Assembly: GCF_964340395.1 (NCBI RefSeq) | Contig: NC_135560.1 | Coordinates: forward strand, 4,391,998 to 4,455,997 | DNA length: 64,000 nucleotides | Direction: 5' to 3' | From: Glandiceps talaboti | Taxonomy: Eukaryota; Hemichordata; Enteropneusta; Spengelidae | Shown: positions 1-10,964 of the stretch, piece after piece | How positions within the stretch are numbered: position 1 is the stretch's first letter | Layout: every line of letters starts with the position of its first letter | Notes under the pieces: generated by a model | The model's database searches: none | What the model was told of the DNA's origin: nothing | What the model saw: only the letters and a program-made list of their open reading frames with translations | Program-made: the position numbers and the translations under genes

Positions 1-356
1 GCTGTTTACGGTGGTGTTGGTGCGTTCGTGTGAAATAAGGATGCGTTTGTTGTGGTTGTTGATGACATGCTTGATGTTATTCATGCAGCTGTAACTGATT
101 TTAACGGTGTTGCGGTTGAAGATTTTTCTGAGTTTATGATCTTTGTGGAAGTGTTTGTCTACAAGGCTGAGGAATCTGTGTCCGATGTTGCCTTGTAGAC
201 AAACACTTCCACAAAGATCATAAACTCAGAAAAATCTTCAACCGCAACACCGTTAAAATCAGTTACAGCTGCATGAATAACATCAAGCATGTCATCAACA
301 ACCACAACAAACGCATCCTTATTTCACACGAACGCACCAACACCACCGTAAACAGC
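1..356. repeat. Perfect inverted repeat (167-bp arms, 22-bp spacer)
   Basis: Bases 1-167 are the exact reverse complement of 190-356; I compared all 167 positions. The 22-bp spacer is 168-189. The left arm is cut by the window edge, so the palindrome may be longer. Both arms encode the same Penelope-like element segment, so this is either two copies joined head to head or a foldback assembly artefact. Confidence 0.95.
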
Positions 357-800
357 ACCAATGCCAATAAAACATGCAACTGTCGGCAAAAGAAAACATG
401 CCCGCTCAACGAAAACTGCCTACAGAAATCCGTAATCTACCAAGCAGCCGTCACACGCAAGGACAACGACATTACAGAAACATACATCGGGCTCACAGAA
501 AACGAGTTTAAGACAAGGTACAGAATCCACACAGCATCATTCCGACACACTAAACATAGGAACTCCACGGAACTCAGCAAACATATCTGGACCCTCAAGG
601 ATAAAAACATCGACCACTCCATTTCCTGGCGACCACTTTCATCCCACCCAACCTACAATAGCGCAAGCAAGAAGTGCAATTTATGCCTCAAAGAAAAGTT
701 CTTTATTATCTGCCGACCCGAACTATCCACATTAAACAAACGAAATGAACTTGTATCCTCTTGTCGCCATCGAAATAAAACATTGTTGTGTAACACCTGA
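192..800 (+). pseudogene. Penelope-like element, C-terminal GIY-YIG endonuclease segment
   Basis: The open frame runs from the palindrome edge at 192 to a TGA ending at 800. The ATG at 273 is internal, because the sequence upstream (KIFNRNTVKISYSC) is typical of Penelope-like elements. A Cys motif (CNCRQKKTCPLNENC) is followed by a GIY-YIG nuclease core: VIYQAAV, then TYIGLTENEFKTRYRIH, with a downstream CNLCLKEKF and a conserved NKRNELVSSCRH tail. In this family the nuclease cleaves target DNA for insertion. The reverse-transcriptase domain that should precede it is absent: the frame is cut where the inverted repeat begins. Family assignment rests on recalled motif patterns and was not searched. 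Confidence 0.85.
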
Positions 801-1723
<923 letters not shown>

Positions 1724-1821
1724 CTAGATGCCCACCTCATTTATGTAAAGTGTATAGTTCTTCAGGACAGAACATTCTTGCAACTCCTCATCGGTAAAAC
1801 AACGCTCTGCTCCATGAATTC
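1724..1821 (-). CDS. WxxW protein exon 3 (C-terminus)
   Basis: The acceptor is TTGTGATAG|GA. The two leading bases complete the Gly codon from exon 2, and the frame then runs 31 codons to a TAG at 1724-1726. A weaker alternative donor (GAG|GTGGGC at 1736/1735) could splice on to an unseen exon, but direct termination is simpler. Confidence 0.6.
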
Positions 1822-1965
1822 CTATCACAAGAATGATTATTTTTAAAAAGCTGACAACATTGCACTTGTGATAAAACCCTATATAACTATGCATACATAC
1901 AATATAAATATCCATGAACTGTTCGTTTATACGCATTTGCATCTCTCTGTCTCTGTGTGTGTGTA

Positions 1966-2023
<58 letters not shown>

Positions 2024-2050
2024 CCTCTCTCTCTAACTCTCTCTCTCTCT

Positions 2051-2131
<81 letters not shown>

Positions 2132-5100
2132 ATTGACTTGTTTTTTCCCATAAAAACACAAGAGATTACTACGTGCTGCGTGTTACCGTTTTACCAATTA
2201 CGAAAAACATTCTGTATATTGTATTACGTATATTAATATTGTTTTATACTCGTCATGACATTAACCACAATAACTTTAGTCCACTACTCAGACAATATAA
2301 TTTTCGGTACAAAGACAAAAACCAGGCTAGTGCAAAAGAAAATGTCAATATAATTCGTAAACTTACCAGGACAACAAAATCGTACACGGTAGTCTTCACA
2401 CACACCATCTTCTTGGTCACGATGGTAACAGATAAAATAACTCAGAGTGTTTGAAAAAAATATTTCTCCCGTCTTGGATGCTGGTATGCCCTGCACAGTT
2501 TGAACTTCATTGTAGACTGGGTTGTTGCATATTAAATGAGAATTTGTTATTAAACTTTCTGCGTCACCTTCATCGTCTGCATCCCTATTGAACCACACCG
2601 TCCAGTCACAACCTTTGTCAAGAATACAGACGAAACATTCAATTTTACAAATTCGATATCTTCCAAAGGATGGAATATTTTATTATTTTTAAAGGGACGC
2701 AGCCCATATATAACTTCATGGCATTACATTATTTGTTACCAATAAATTCGAAAACTTGAACTGAGCCTACGTTCTCAATTTCCAAACCTCTCTGTGCAAT
2801 TTTACAACCTCCAAGTCACTGTACCGAATAAGCTTTACTTTACGTTGGTATACTTTATCGTGTATTTTATCATGCACAAGCCATTTTATTGTCTTTGAAC
2901 TGAAAATATGGATTATATGGTGGTTACTTCACTAGTTCTAAGGTGCAAGGAAGTCAACACGTTCCAGATCGCCATTATTTTCCCCCAATTTTATATGAAT
3001 TAAGCTTAAACAGGTATAAATATACTATTCCCTGAAAACTTCCTTCATCCAGCCAGAAAATAATCGTTATCCGAGCTAAGGCTTTTGTCACTATTCCTCT
3101 AGCGACTCATAGTGACAAGGCCGCTTTATTAGGTCACTCGTATTTTCCTTGTCTGAACGAAAAAAAAAATATCTATGTACAATCTGATTAAAATTTGATG
3201 CAGTGAATACTACTCGATTTCTTTTTCTTGTAAGGAAGGGGCGCCCACTGATCACGGAACAAATAAGAACAAGCAACAATGAACGTTGGAAATATAGGTT
3301 AAATAAAGGAATCGAGCCGTATTCACTACATCAGATATTAATCAGACTGAGTAGAATAATACATATTGTTCTGTACACAGACTTTAGATGAAAATATTTG
3401 TCAACGTTACAAACCGTATTTGTACATAGACTTTAGGATAAGATGAGAATTGTCGGCGGTGGTGGAGGGGGGGGGGCAATCTGATTACAATCAGATGTGG
3501 TGAAAGCGGCTAGATGTCATAATTTACCTCCATCGTTTTGTGACATTTGATCACCGCCATCTGAACAAAACAAATGTCAAAACATGATGGAAATAGAGGT
3601 AAGTAAAGACATATAGCCGCTTTAACAATATCAGATTTCAATCAGATGGGGGGGGGCGGCTGGGGAGAAATCACGCTCTCAAAAAAATCATTCCCCCCTC
3701 CCCCCGCCGTTTGTATTACAGTTCCGTTTATCAGCCCTAACATGTGATCCCTCTGTAGCGTGTAATTTGGGAAGTTCCGGAAAGCTGTGAAGAATTTGAC
3801 CCCTGGGAACTTGAACCATACATGGAAGTACTTTAAAAAAACTTATCTTGATACGACGAGTAAGGATAACAAGAGGATGTGCACGTATACATCGTATACG
3901 GAAGTGTTCCAATGGTTTTCCATCTGTCTAAATATTACACTGGTAATCACAATTAAGTGATAAAGAACTATCAAGCACGCATCTTATATACAAGACTTAC
4001 TCATCAAATAATAGCAACATTAGCATTACCCTGGTTTGCACTTTTTTTTCAATTGTTCATCGTAGAGGAATTCCCTATGATATGACTTTAAATTTGAATT
4101 AATTTCTCTGTATGACATATGTTTTATTGTAAACAAAATCAAAGCACAGAGTGTGACAAAACATGTCAGTTTGAAGTCATTTTATGTTGTGGTGTCATGA
4201 TCCAAAAACATTCAAATTCGAAATCATCATTATGGGATTGCCTTTTGTACGTGTTAATTGGTTTTGCATTTAAAAAGTAAAATACTGTCTTTAATATATT
4301 CAACTTAACTCGGTTTAAGTTCCACCTTTATTCGAGTGCATTCCTATACATAGGCATTTTTTCGTTGCTATTTACCAATTTTCAAAATCACGGTTACCAA
4401 TTTTCAGAGTCACAGTTTCTGGAACGTTTACTTAATGACCTCTCACTACATACTGAGAAAACGGAAGTGTTGATTATCTGATCAAAATTCGGTCGTCGTC
4501 TATTCTCAATTGATAACATCTCTACTGGGACAAGTGCCATTTAATTGGTAGAATCAGCACGTGATATATATGGCAACCATCTTTGATTGCCACCAGACAG
4601 ATATCGCAAACACATTATACACTACTACAGCTGCCGACATCAGACTGTGGACGAAAGAAAACTATTACAAACAGAGAAAGTAAACAACTTAATCGGATTA
4701 ATAACACTTGGCACAGCATGTTAGAACTACATTGACACTCCATCATTTGATCAGAACAGTTTTATGGCTACTATACATATAGTAGTTGTCATTCACAAAT
4801 AAATTAGAAGTTCTCCTGGCATTCCATGTACACATAAAGAGGCCATAAAACTGTTCTTATCAAACCATGATGTGTAATACAAGTCTCTGCTGTTTCAATG
4901 CAAGAGCAAAATGTTATTAATTCAATTCATTTGTTTATTACTTTCCCTGGTTGTAACAGGTTCTGTTCAGTGGTTGTATGTACTTATTACCGTCTGCTGA
5001 AGATTGACTACATTCAATTCGTCATTACCTCAAAAAATACCTGTAAAAAGGAGTACAAAACTTTTACTGTCCTTACGGCCCATCTGTGGAATAATGATAA

Positions 5101-5853
5101 GCTGCTATTGGTTTTACGGCAAAACCTACAGTAAATTCGTTCAGAAAGAATGTAGAAAAAAACCACCCACTATCTACTCCGTTCTAACTGTACTAACAAA
5201 ACCACCCACTATCTACTCCGTTCTAACTGTACTAACAAAACCACCCACTATCTACTCCGTTCTAACTGTACTAACAGTGCATCTGAACTTTTTATCGGGA
5301 TAGAATCTGTCGTTTTGTGATTTTTTTTGGCAATTCTATATACTACAGAGAAACAAGGTCGCCCTCCCAGCGATCGACGTAATGAAATATAAACAGATAA
5401 AATACGACCAAATATATTAACTTATAATACATTCTCTATAAAACATGTGTGTTTCCTATAACCCTTAACTTTTAACATTTAAAACAGAAAGATTAGAAAT
5501 TCTTTGTCTTCTTGACCTTCATGCACATCTGTTTTCTTTCCCCGGATGCTTGTACGTATTTCATCAAACTGTCATGGGAAGGGTATTCTGACCGACATTG
5601 TGTTAGTTTTTGGGTCGAATCAATATTTTTCAAAAACAACATACAAGCACAAAGTTAAAATAAAACCCCTACCTACCTACAATATTTTCTGAGGCCATGT
5701 TATCGGAAACACACAATTACTTTTTTTCGCCAAAGTACTGAACTCACCGGAGTTTCAATACATAATGATAATTTAGCACTATCCTAAAGTTAACTCACCT
5801 GTTTTACAAAACATCAGAGCTAGAACTAAACACAATTTCAATGAAACGTTCAT
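1724..5853 (-). CDS. Secreted single WxxW-domain protein (3 exons)
   Basis: Joined exons 5853-5799, 2612-2367 and 1821-1724 give 399 nt, about 132 residues plus stop. Residues 1-18 (MNVSLKLCLVLALMFCKT) form a hydrophobic signal peptide, so the product should be secreted. Exon 2 is a complete WxxW domain: CDWTVWFNRD near the start, then NPVYNEVQTVQGIPASKTGE, and a terminal DYRVRFCCP. This domain is found in gel-forming mucins, CILP and related extracellular proteins; its biochemical role is poorly defined. Exon 3 adds about 31 residues including CFTDEELQEC and stops at 1724. Both introns are phase 1 with GT-AG ends, which supports the model. Function is unknown; a role in mucus or matrix is an inference from the family. 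Confidence 0.75.
1966..2129. repeat. (CTGT)n then (CT)n microsatellite
   Basis: Tetranucleotide CTGT repeats run to about 2020, followed by a long CT dinucleotide tract broken near 2050. It lies in intron 2 of the WxxW gene. Confidence 0.95.
2367..2612 (-). CDS. WxxW protein exon 2 (WxxW domain)
   Basis: The acceptor is a pyrimidine-rich tract ending AAAG, and the donor is CCTG|GTAAGT. The 246-nt exon starts and ends in phase 1 and encodes the full domain, from the WTVW motif to the CCP end, with conserved cysteines. Confidence 0.85.
2613..3180. other. Intron 1 of the WxxW gene, no feature recognised
   Basis: AT-rich sequence without convincing open frames or repeats. It lies between the WxxW exon and the first foldback MITE. 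Confidence 0.4.
3181..3347. mobile_element. Foldback MITE, copy 1
   Basis: The left arm begins AATCTGATTAAAATTTGATG and the right arm ends with its imperfect inverse (CATCAGATATTAATCAGAC). Pairing continues through GCAGTGAATAC / GTATTCACTAC and into CTCGATTTC / GAATCGAG. The terminal AATCTGATT is shared with the neighbour at 3479-3647, so the two look like diverged members of one family. No coding capacity. Confidence 0.65.
3479..3647. mobile_element. Foldback MITE, copy 2
   Basis: AATCTGATTACAATCAGATG on the left pairs with ATCAGATTTCAATCAGAT on the right. The arms continue as AAAGCGGCTAGATGTC / GACATATAGCCGCTT and AATTTACCTCCATC / GATGGAAATAGAGGTAAG, leaving a short centre near 3555-3575. 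It is flanked by G-rich tracts on both sides. Confidence 0.7.
3648..5160. other. Intron 1 of the WxxW gene, nothing recognised
   Basis: About 1.5 kb with only short chance open frames. It includes C-rich and T-rich runs and an imperfect TTACCAATTTTCA direct repeat near 4370-4410. No RNA gene, TIR pair or conserved domain seen. Confidence 0.4.
5162..5278. repeat. 39-bp minisatellite, 3 copies
   Basis: Three essentially identical 39-bp units beginning CCACCCACTATCTACTCCGT. Because 39 is divisible by three, the array stays open and yields a 13-residue repeat in translation. I regard that frame as incidental. Confidence 0.95.
5799..5853 (-). CDS. WxxW protein exon 1 (signal peptide)
   Basis: ATG at 5853; 18 codons plus one base, ending at a GTGAGT donor. 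It encodes a basic-hydrophobic signal sequence. The phase-1 end matches the start of the WxxW exon. Confidence 0.7.
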
Positions 5854-5871
5854 CCTGTACATATATACTGT

Positions 5872-5926
5872 CATTGTCCGCTCGCTGCTTTCAGACGTCA
5901 TTGTCCGCTCGCTGCTTTCAGACGTT
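5872..5926. repeat. 27-bp tandem duplication in the WxxW promoter or 5' UTR
   Basis: Two exact copies of a unit containing TCCGCTCGCTGCTTTCAGAC lie about 20-75 bp upstream of the WxxW start codon on the minus strand. The position suggests 5' UTR or core promoter, but no transcription start site can be read. Confidence 0.85.
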
Positions 5927-6041
5927 GACGACGGAGCTGAACACGTGTCTGGTCGTGGTCAGTACGGATTACAGACTGAACATACCAATCCTATCTTAGC
6001 AATTAGGATTAAATATCGGCCAGTTGATAAAATTAATCGCT

Positions 6042-8130
6042 AGGGGTAGACCATTCGATATCCGGGGGGGGGTGGAAGATTGGTGGAGAGTCAATATTTT
6101 TTTTCCCACCAGCTTGCCTGAGAATTATTTTTTTTCACCTTCGCCTATGCTGGCAACTTTTTTTCTTTGCTTCTTTGAGATATCTGGATTTTTTTACGTC
6201 AATGTTGAACACCTACATTTGTTGCCATAATTTTCTGTTTGGTTTTCGCACAGGGAAATACAGAGAGTAAAAAGATGTTGTTCTATCACACACAGATTTT
6301 ATTTAGAAAACTACATATTTCATACATGTTTGATTTTCAATTAAATAAACATCATTGACAGTTTTTATGCCATGGTATGGTGACACACTGAAAATACAAA
6401 TCGGAAACTTGATTGGTGAGCTCAGACATTCAGATAGACCGTTCAGTTTCTCCAGCTTGGGGGGATGTGGGGATGTCAGTGTTTTTTTCCATTGGGCCGA
6501 CAAAAAGTCACTGACCCCTGTGAATAAAGTTTTCATAGCATCTGACAGTAAGCTGTAGAGGGAAGAGCTTTGGGACTGGGATATGTCCACCTCTTGTGTG
6601 AGTGTGTGTGAATGGGGGGGGGGGGTTCTAGGGTCTCCCCCTAGAAGCCCTGGATAATTTTTACTTCTAAAGGCAATGTTTAGGCTATTCACAGACACTT
6701 TCAGACAATAATTTACAAGCTATACAAGACAGCTCTAACATGTAAAAAGCAACTACATAAGGTTGAAACATGTTTGAAATAGAGTTCCATAGCATCTTGA
6801 CAGTAAGAGGTGGAGGAAAGAACTTTTTGATTTGAAACTGGAACATGTCTACCTCTTATGGGGGAGTGACGTTCTAGGGGGTCTCCCCCTAGAAGCCCTG
6901 GAGGATTTTTACTCTTAAAGCCAATTTTCAGGCTATTAACAGACACTTTCAGACAATAATTTGCAAGCTTTACAAGACAGCTCTAACAGCTGTTAAAAGC
7001 AACTACATATGGTTGAAACATTTTTTGAAATAAAGTTTCATAGCATCTTGACAGTAAGAGGTGGAGGGAAGAACTTTGATTTGAGGCTTGGACATGTCTA
7101 CTTCTTATGGGGGGGTAGGGGTCTCCCCTAGAAGCTTTTGAAGTTTTTAAAAAAAACAATTTTCATGAATCTTATTGTTGGTTTAACGAATGGGGTGATG
7201 GAGTCCAAGGGATCCCCCCCCCCCCCGCCAGATCTGCAGTTTTTTGTTTCTATTTAGGTAATTTTTAGGTTATTCATAGCCTCTGAGATATATATTTCCA
7301 AGCATCGAAAAGCTAAAGTAAATATAACCTTTTTAAATACGTTTTCCATGTTATAAAAGTGGGCCTGTAACATAGGTATAGAGGCATTGATATTGCATGT
7401 ATAGTAAAGTTACTGATGTGATGGAGCACTTTAGGAGGTCATACCTAGTGTACAATAGAAACTTGAATTTGAGTTGTGGTGTCGATACATGTAGTGTCTG
7501 AAATAGGAAGTACATTCATCCCTTCTGACAAATTCATACTGAAGAGACTAGAACAATTTAGATTAAGTTCTTTTATAAACTATCTAATAGTATGAAGATA
7601 ACGATAACAAAACCTTCAAGTTCACCTTTGCCCCAAAGTGCAAGATAAGTGAAGCACTGATTGTGAAACAGCCAAACACTTACATGGCATGTTCTGTAAC
7701 TAGTGTGGTAGCTAGGTAATACATGTATATGTATAATTTTATGTATAGTTATGTTTGAACCCTTACATGAAGTAATAATTAAACAATTTATGAAAGAAAC
7801 AGAGACAAGAACAAATATATATATATATGTACCACAGGCTAACGAAACTGACTGGTCCCTGACATGTGTTTGAAAATGTTTGTCATGTTTGACATGTTTG
7901 TCATGATTTAACAAGTGTCCTGGTTGGAGAGGTACGAGCAGGTTGAACAGTATACTCAAACCTGTGCATCATTTCCCTGCCAAGACATTTTTTTTCTAGC
8001 AGCAGTGGTCCATCTTTTTTTCCATCACCCACTCATACCCGGATATTTTTTTTCAAGCAACTTCATTTGGCATCTTTTTTTCCCGAAATCTTCAAGCCCC
8101 CCCCCCCAGGATATCAAATGGTCCACCCCT
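6042..8130. mobile_element. TIR DNA element, non-autonomous, outer of two nested
   Basis: The left end AGGGGTAGACCATTCGATAT is matched by the reverse complement of the right end (AGGGGTGGACCATTTGATAT, ending 8130), each followed by CC and a G-run. Flanking triplets are CTA on the left and TTA on the right, a near match to the 3-bp TWA duplication of PIF/Harbinger elements. No transposase frame is present. A second TIR pair lies inside (6436-7856). Confidence 0.6.
6436..7856. mobile_element. Inner TIR element with ~250-bp internal tandem repeats (copy a)
   Basis: The left terminus GACCGTTCAGTTTC is matched inversely by GAAACTGACTGGTC on the right. The interior holds about three units of ~250 bp, each with CATAGCATCTTGACAGTAAG, a GGGTCTCCCCCTAGAAGCCC core and an ACAAGACAGCTCTAACA segment (roughly 6530-6730, 6735-6985 and 6985-7230). 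Relatives occur at 19690-20720 and in reverse at 58660-60392. No protein is encoded. Confidence 0.65.
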
Positions 8131-9159
8131 TAGAATGATAGCATGACTAATACACATCCACCTAAAGAATGTTGATCATTTTTATCCAGGTATATTTATA
8201 TATTTTTTAAATATTTATCAAAATCAACATGATCTACCTCTGACAAATTTATAACGCTAACAGTTATTCTCAACATAAAGAAAGAGGAACTTTACAATTT
8301 ATAATTATTATAAAACATAAATAAATAAGTTATTACAAATTGATACGGAGCACAGTAAAAAAAGGGCAGATGGTAACGGGAAGTGGTCTCAGTGATTTGT
8401 GATAATACTAGTAGTCAGCTTCATTGAACTTTGTGTTCGTGCACAAACACCATTAATTAACCTACTTATTCGTTACTATCACGTTATTAGTATTTCTTTT
8501 GATCGACTGTCATACCAAGTGAACCTCAAGATTCGTGTTCAGGAATGTTCTACTGTTAACCCCCCCCCCCCCCCCATAATACAATCAGAGAAAGTTAGGG
8601 GGAGATATCCAGATACGTTGTATTTAGAAAACACATGGGGAGATTTTGCCGAAATATCTATATTCTATTTGAGATTTTGATTGGTATATCACTTGGCCAC
8701 TTAATGTCACGGATTGGAGATGTCAAGAAAAGCAAGAGTTTGAGGATAGCATATTTTCAAACGATTATAGAACACAACAGGGGAAGTAGTTGCCATGGAT
8801 GTTGTTTTTTTCAAATACTCTGGAATTACATATTAACTTTGTTGAATAATTATACTTTAACCATTTTAACAATATTATTAACCCGAGACCCCTACTTTTT
8901 CAGTGTTCTGAGGATTCAAGTAATGTCGTCACATAATTTATACATATATTGAAAAAAAAAAAACATGCAATAGATTTCGAAATGTGTGCATTTCATGAAA
9001 TATTTATTACTTTTAGCGATTTTAGCAATTTTTCAGTGTAGTAGTTGTGGCGCCACCTTTCCCCTGTCATTTGAATGTACTTTTATATATACTAGACTAA
9101 GTATTTTAGTTTTATAATATATCACCACAAAACCCAATTGATCAATATCAAACAAAAAA
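8131..9159. other. Non-coding, nothing recognised
   Basis: AT-rich sequence with a C-run near 8560 and short chance frames. I found no TIR pair, splice-supported exon or RNA gene. The homopolymer runs resemble those of the G-rich TIR elements, but I could not pair them. Confidence 0.35.
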
Positions 9160-9248
9160 TAAGTTATATTTAACCACAAAAAAATAGCATTCAATTGATC
9201 AATCAATCATTCAATCGAATAACCAATCAATCGAATAATCAATCGAAT

Positions 9249-9319
<71 letters not shown>

Positions 9320-9345
9320 TACATGCCTGCTTTCCCTGTGGCCTT
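9160..9345 (-). mobile_element. Element with internal (GATT)n microsatellite, copy 1
   Basis: Read on the minus strand, a conserved GCATGTAATTGATTGATTG entry leads into the tetranucleotide array, which ends at a conserved TTTTTGTGGTTAAATATAA-like exit. The same entry and exit flank arrays at 28725-28860 and 29470-29625, so the microsatellite is part of a dispersed element and not a chance array. Confidence 0.6.
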
Positions 9346-9894
9346 ACTAGGAAACTTTAGACTGAAAGATCAGCCGTTGAGGGCGTGCATGTAATCCCTT
9401 TCCACAATCGGTAGGCGTGCCCGCCAGCTGTAGGTGTACTTATAATACAGTCTCTCGTAAACTTCAACTTAAATTTATTAAAGTTATTGTGAGCAATCAA
9501 ATTGAAGTAAAGGTGCACTTTTCGTTTCCAACATCTAACAAATTCGATGAATAAGCTTACAGTGTACTAACACGGTACACGGTTATATTTCAAAATTCGT
9601 GACAGATAAAACAATATTCTAACGACAACAATTTTTGTAACACCGTACGTTTTTTTCGATATTACATACATTTATATATCTGTTGTTCTAGGTATTCAAA
9701 AGTTTCCGTAACTATTTGCTTTGTTACACTCAGTCTGTTATTTTCAGACTTTGCATTTGTATTTTAATCTGATGACGTATCTATTGATCCCCAATATTCC
9801 CAAACCGATTATTAATTGTACGAGTCTATTTGTATTTTCATTAAAGGCCTGTTTTTGCTGCACTGTGAAAGAATAGCAATGTATACAGCGATCT
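9346..9894. other. Non-coding, nothing recognised
   Basis: AT-rich stretch with no supported gene, between two mobile elements. Confidence 0.35.
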
Positions 9895-10307
9895 TCTATC
9901 GACTGTAGCTCTAAGCCTCAAGCTGTACTAAAACTACCTACTAACAACCAGTTTCTCTATTGAGCACAAGTGTAATCTTTCACTCCTGCTGTTTAATTAA
10001 TTGTAAACAAATTGTTGATAAGGACAAGGCTGGCTTGTCCACTACACATATGACATATGACACACATACATCCAGGCAGTAAACTTGAAGTGTCTGATGC
10101 ATACATTAATACAATTACACAATATAATGTACAAGTGTGTCATGTAATCTGTGTAGTCCACCACCCAGCCTTGTTCTTTTCAACAATTTGTTTACAATTA
10201 AACACCAGGGAGAGAAAGATTACACTTGTGATCAATAGAGAAACTGGCTGTAAGTAAGTAGTTTTAGCACAGCTTGAGACAGTGGGCTTAGAGCTACAGT
10301 CGATAGA
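9895..10307. mobile_element. Long-TIR foldback MITE (~413 bp)
   Basis: The left end TCTATCGACTGTAGCTCTAA is inverted at the right end (TTAGAGCTACAGTCGATAGA). Pairing continues for about 150 bp: CCAGTTTCTCTATTGAGCAC / GTGATCAATAGAGAAACTGG, then TTGTAAACAAATTGTTGA / TCAACAATTTGTTTACAA, then AACAAGGCTGG. Only about 100 bp is unpaired in the centre. No obvious target-site duplication and no coding capacity. Confidence 0.8.
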
Positions 10308-10964
10308 TGTATCAGTGTTCGATGTGATTGGGCAAAGGATCCTGCTGTGTTTATTTTGTCTCTTTTATTGTTAGTCTAGAGTTGAACTATGTCTATCTTT
10401 GTCTCAAAAACGTAATGTTCCATGAGTGAAACACCAAGCCTACATCATTTTAGCTATAATTGCTCTATCATTCATGTGTCTATGCTGTTTGCTTGTTGTT
10501 TGTTTGTTTGCTTTGTGTATTTTCGTAAACACATAAACACATAAAGTTTGTGAAAGCTCTCATCTAGTAATCCCATAAAGGGGCACTAGCTGAATTTATA
10601 CGATTTTGGGTGCGTTAACGATATTTTGGTTATTGGTAGATTAAAAGACCGGTGTTGCATTCTAGTTATTGAAAACATATTAAACAATACCTTGTAAAAC
10701 GTAAAGACATATCTTGTGTCATGGTCGAACTCCACAAATCCATACTAAAATGGCCATTTGTTTACGAGACCAGTATTGGAATTGCAACGTCATCTCTGAC
10801 GATGTAAACTTCTACCTCCAATTTATTCATTTATTTTATTTATTTTTTGATTTATGTATTTAACCGAAGCGACCGAAGCGACCAATCTTCAGAATGTTCG
10901 AGTAAAGTAAGTGATTATTAATATGTAGCGCAAAATTCCAATACAGAAAAGATCAGGGATATTT
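10308..10964. other. Non-coding flank of the non-LTR copy
   Basis: No supported gene. A (GTTT)n-like patch occurs near 10495-10515 and a duplicated GCGACCGAA near 10865-10885. It may hold the rearranged 3' end of the adjacent retroelement. Confidence 0.3.

Noticed and set aside
5004-5303. 99-residue frame with three 13-residue repeats
   Set aside because: The repeats are a non-coding-looking minisatellite and the N-terminal part has no similarity.
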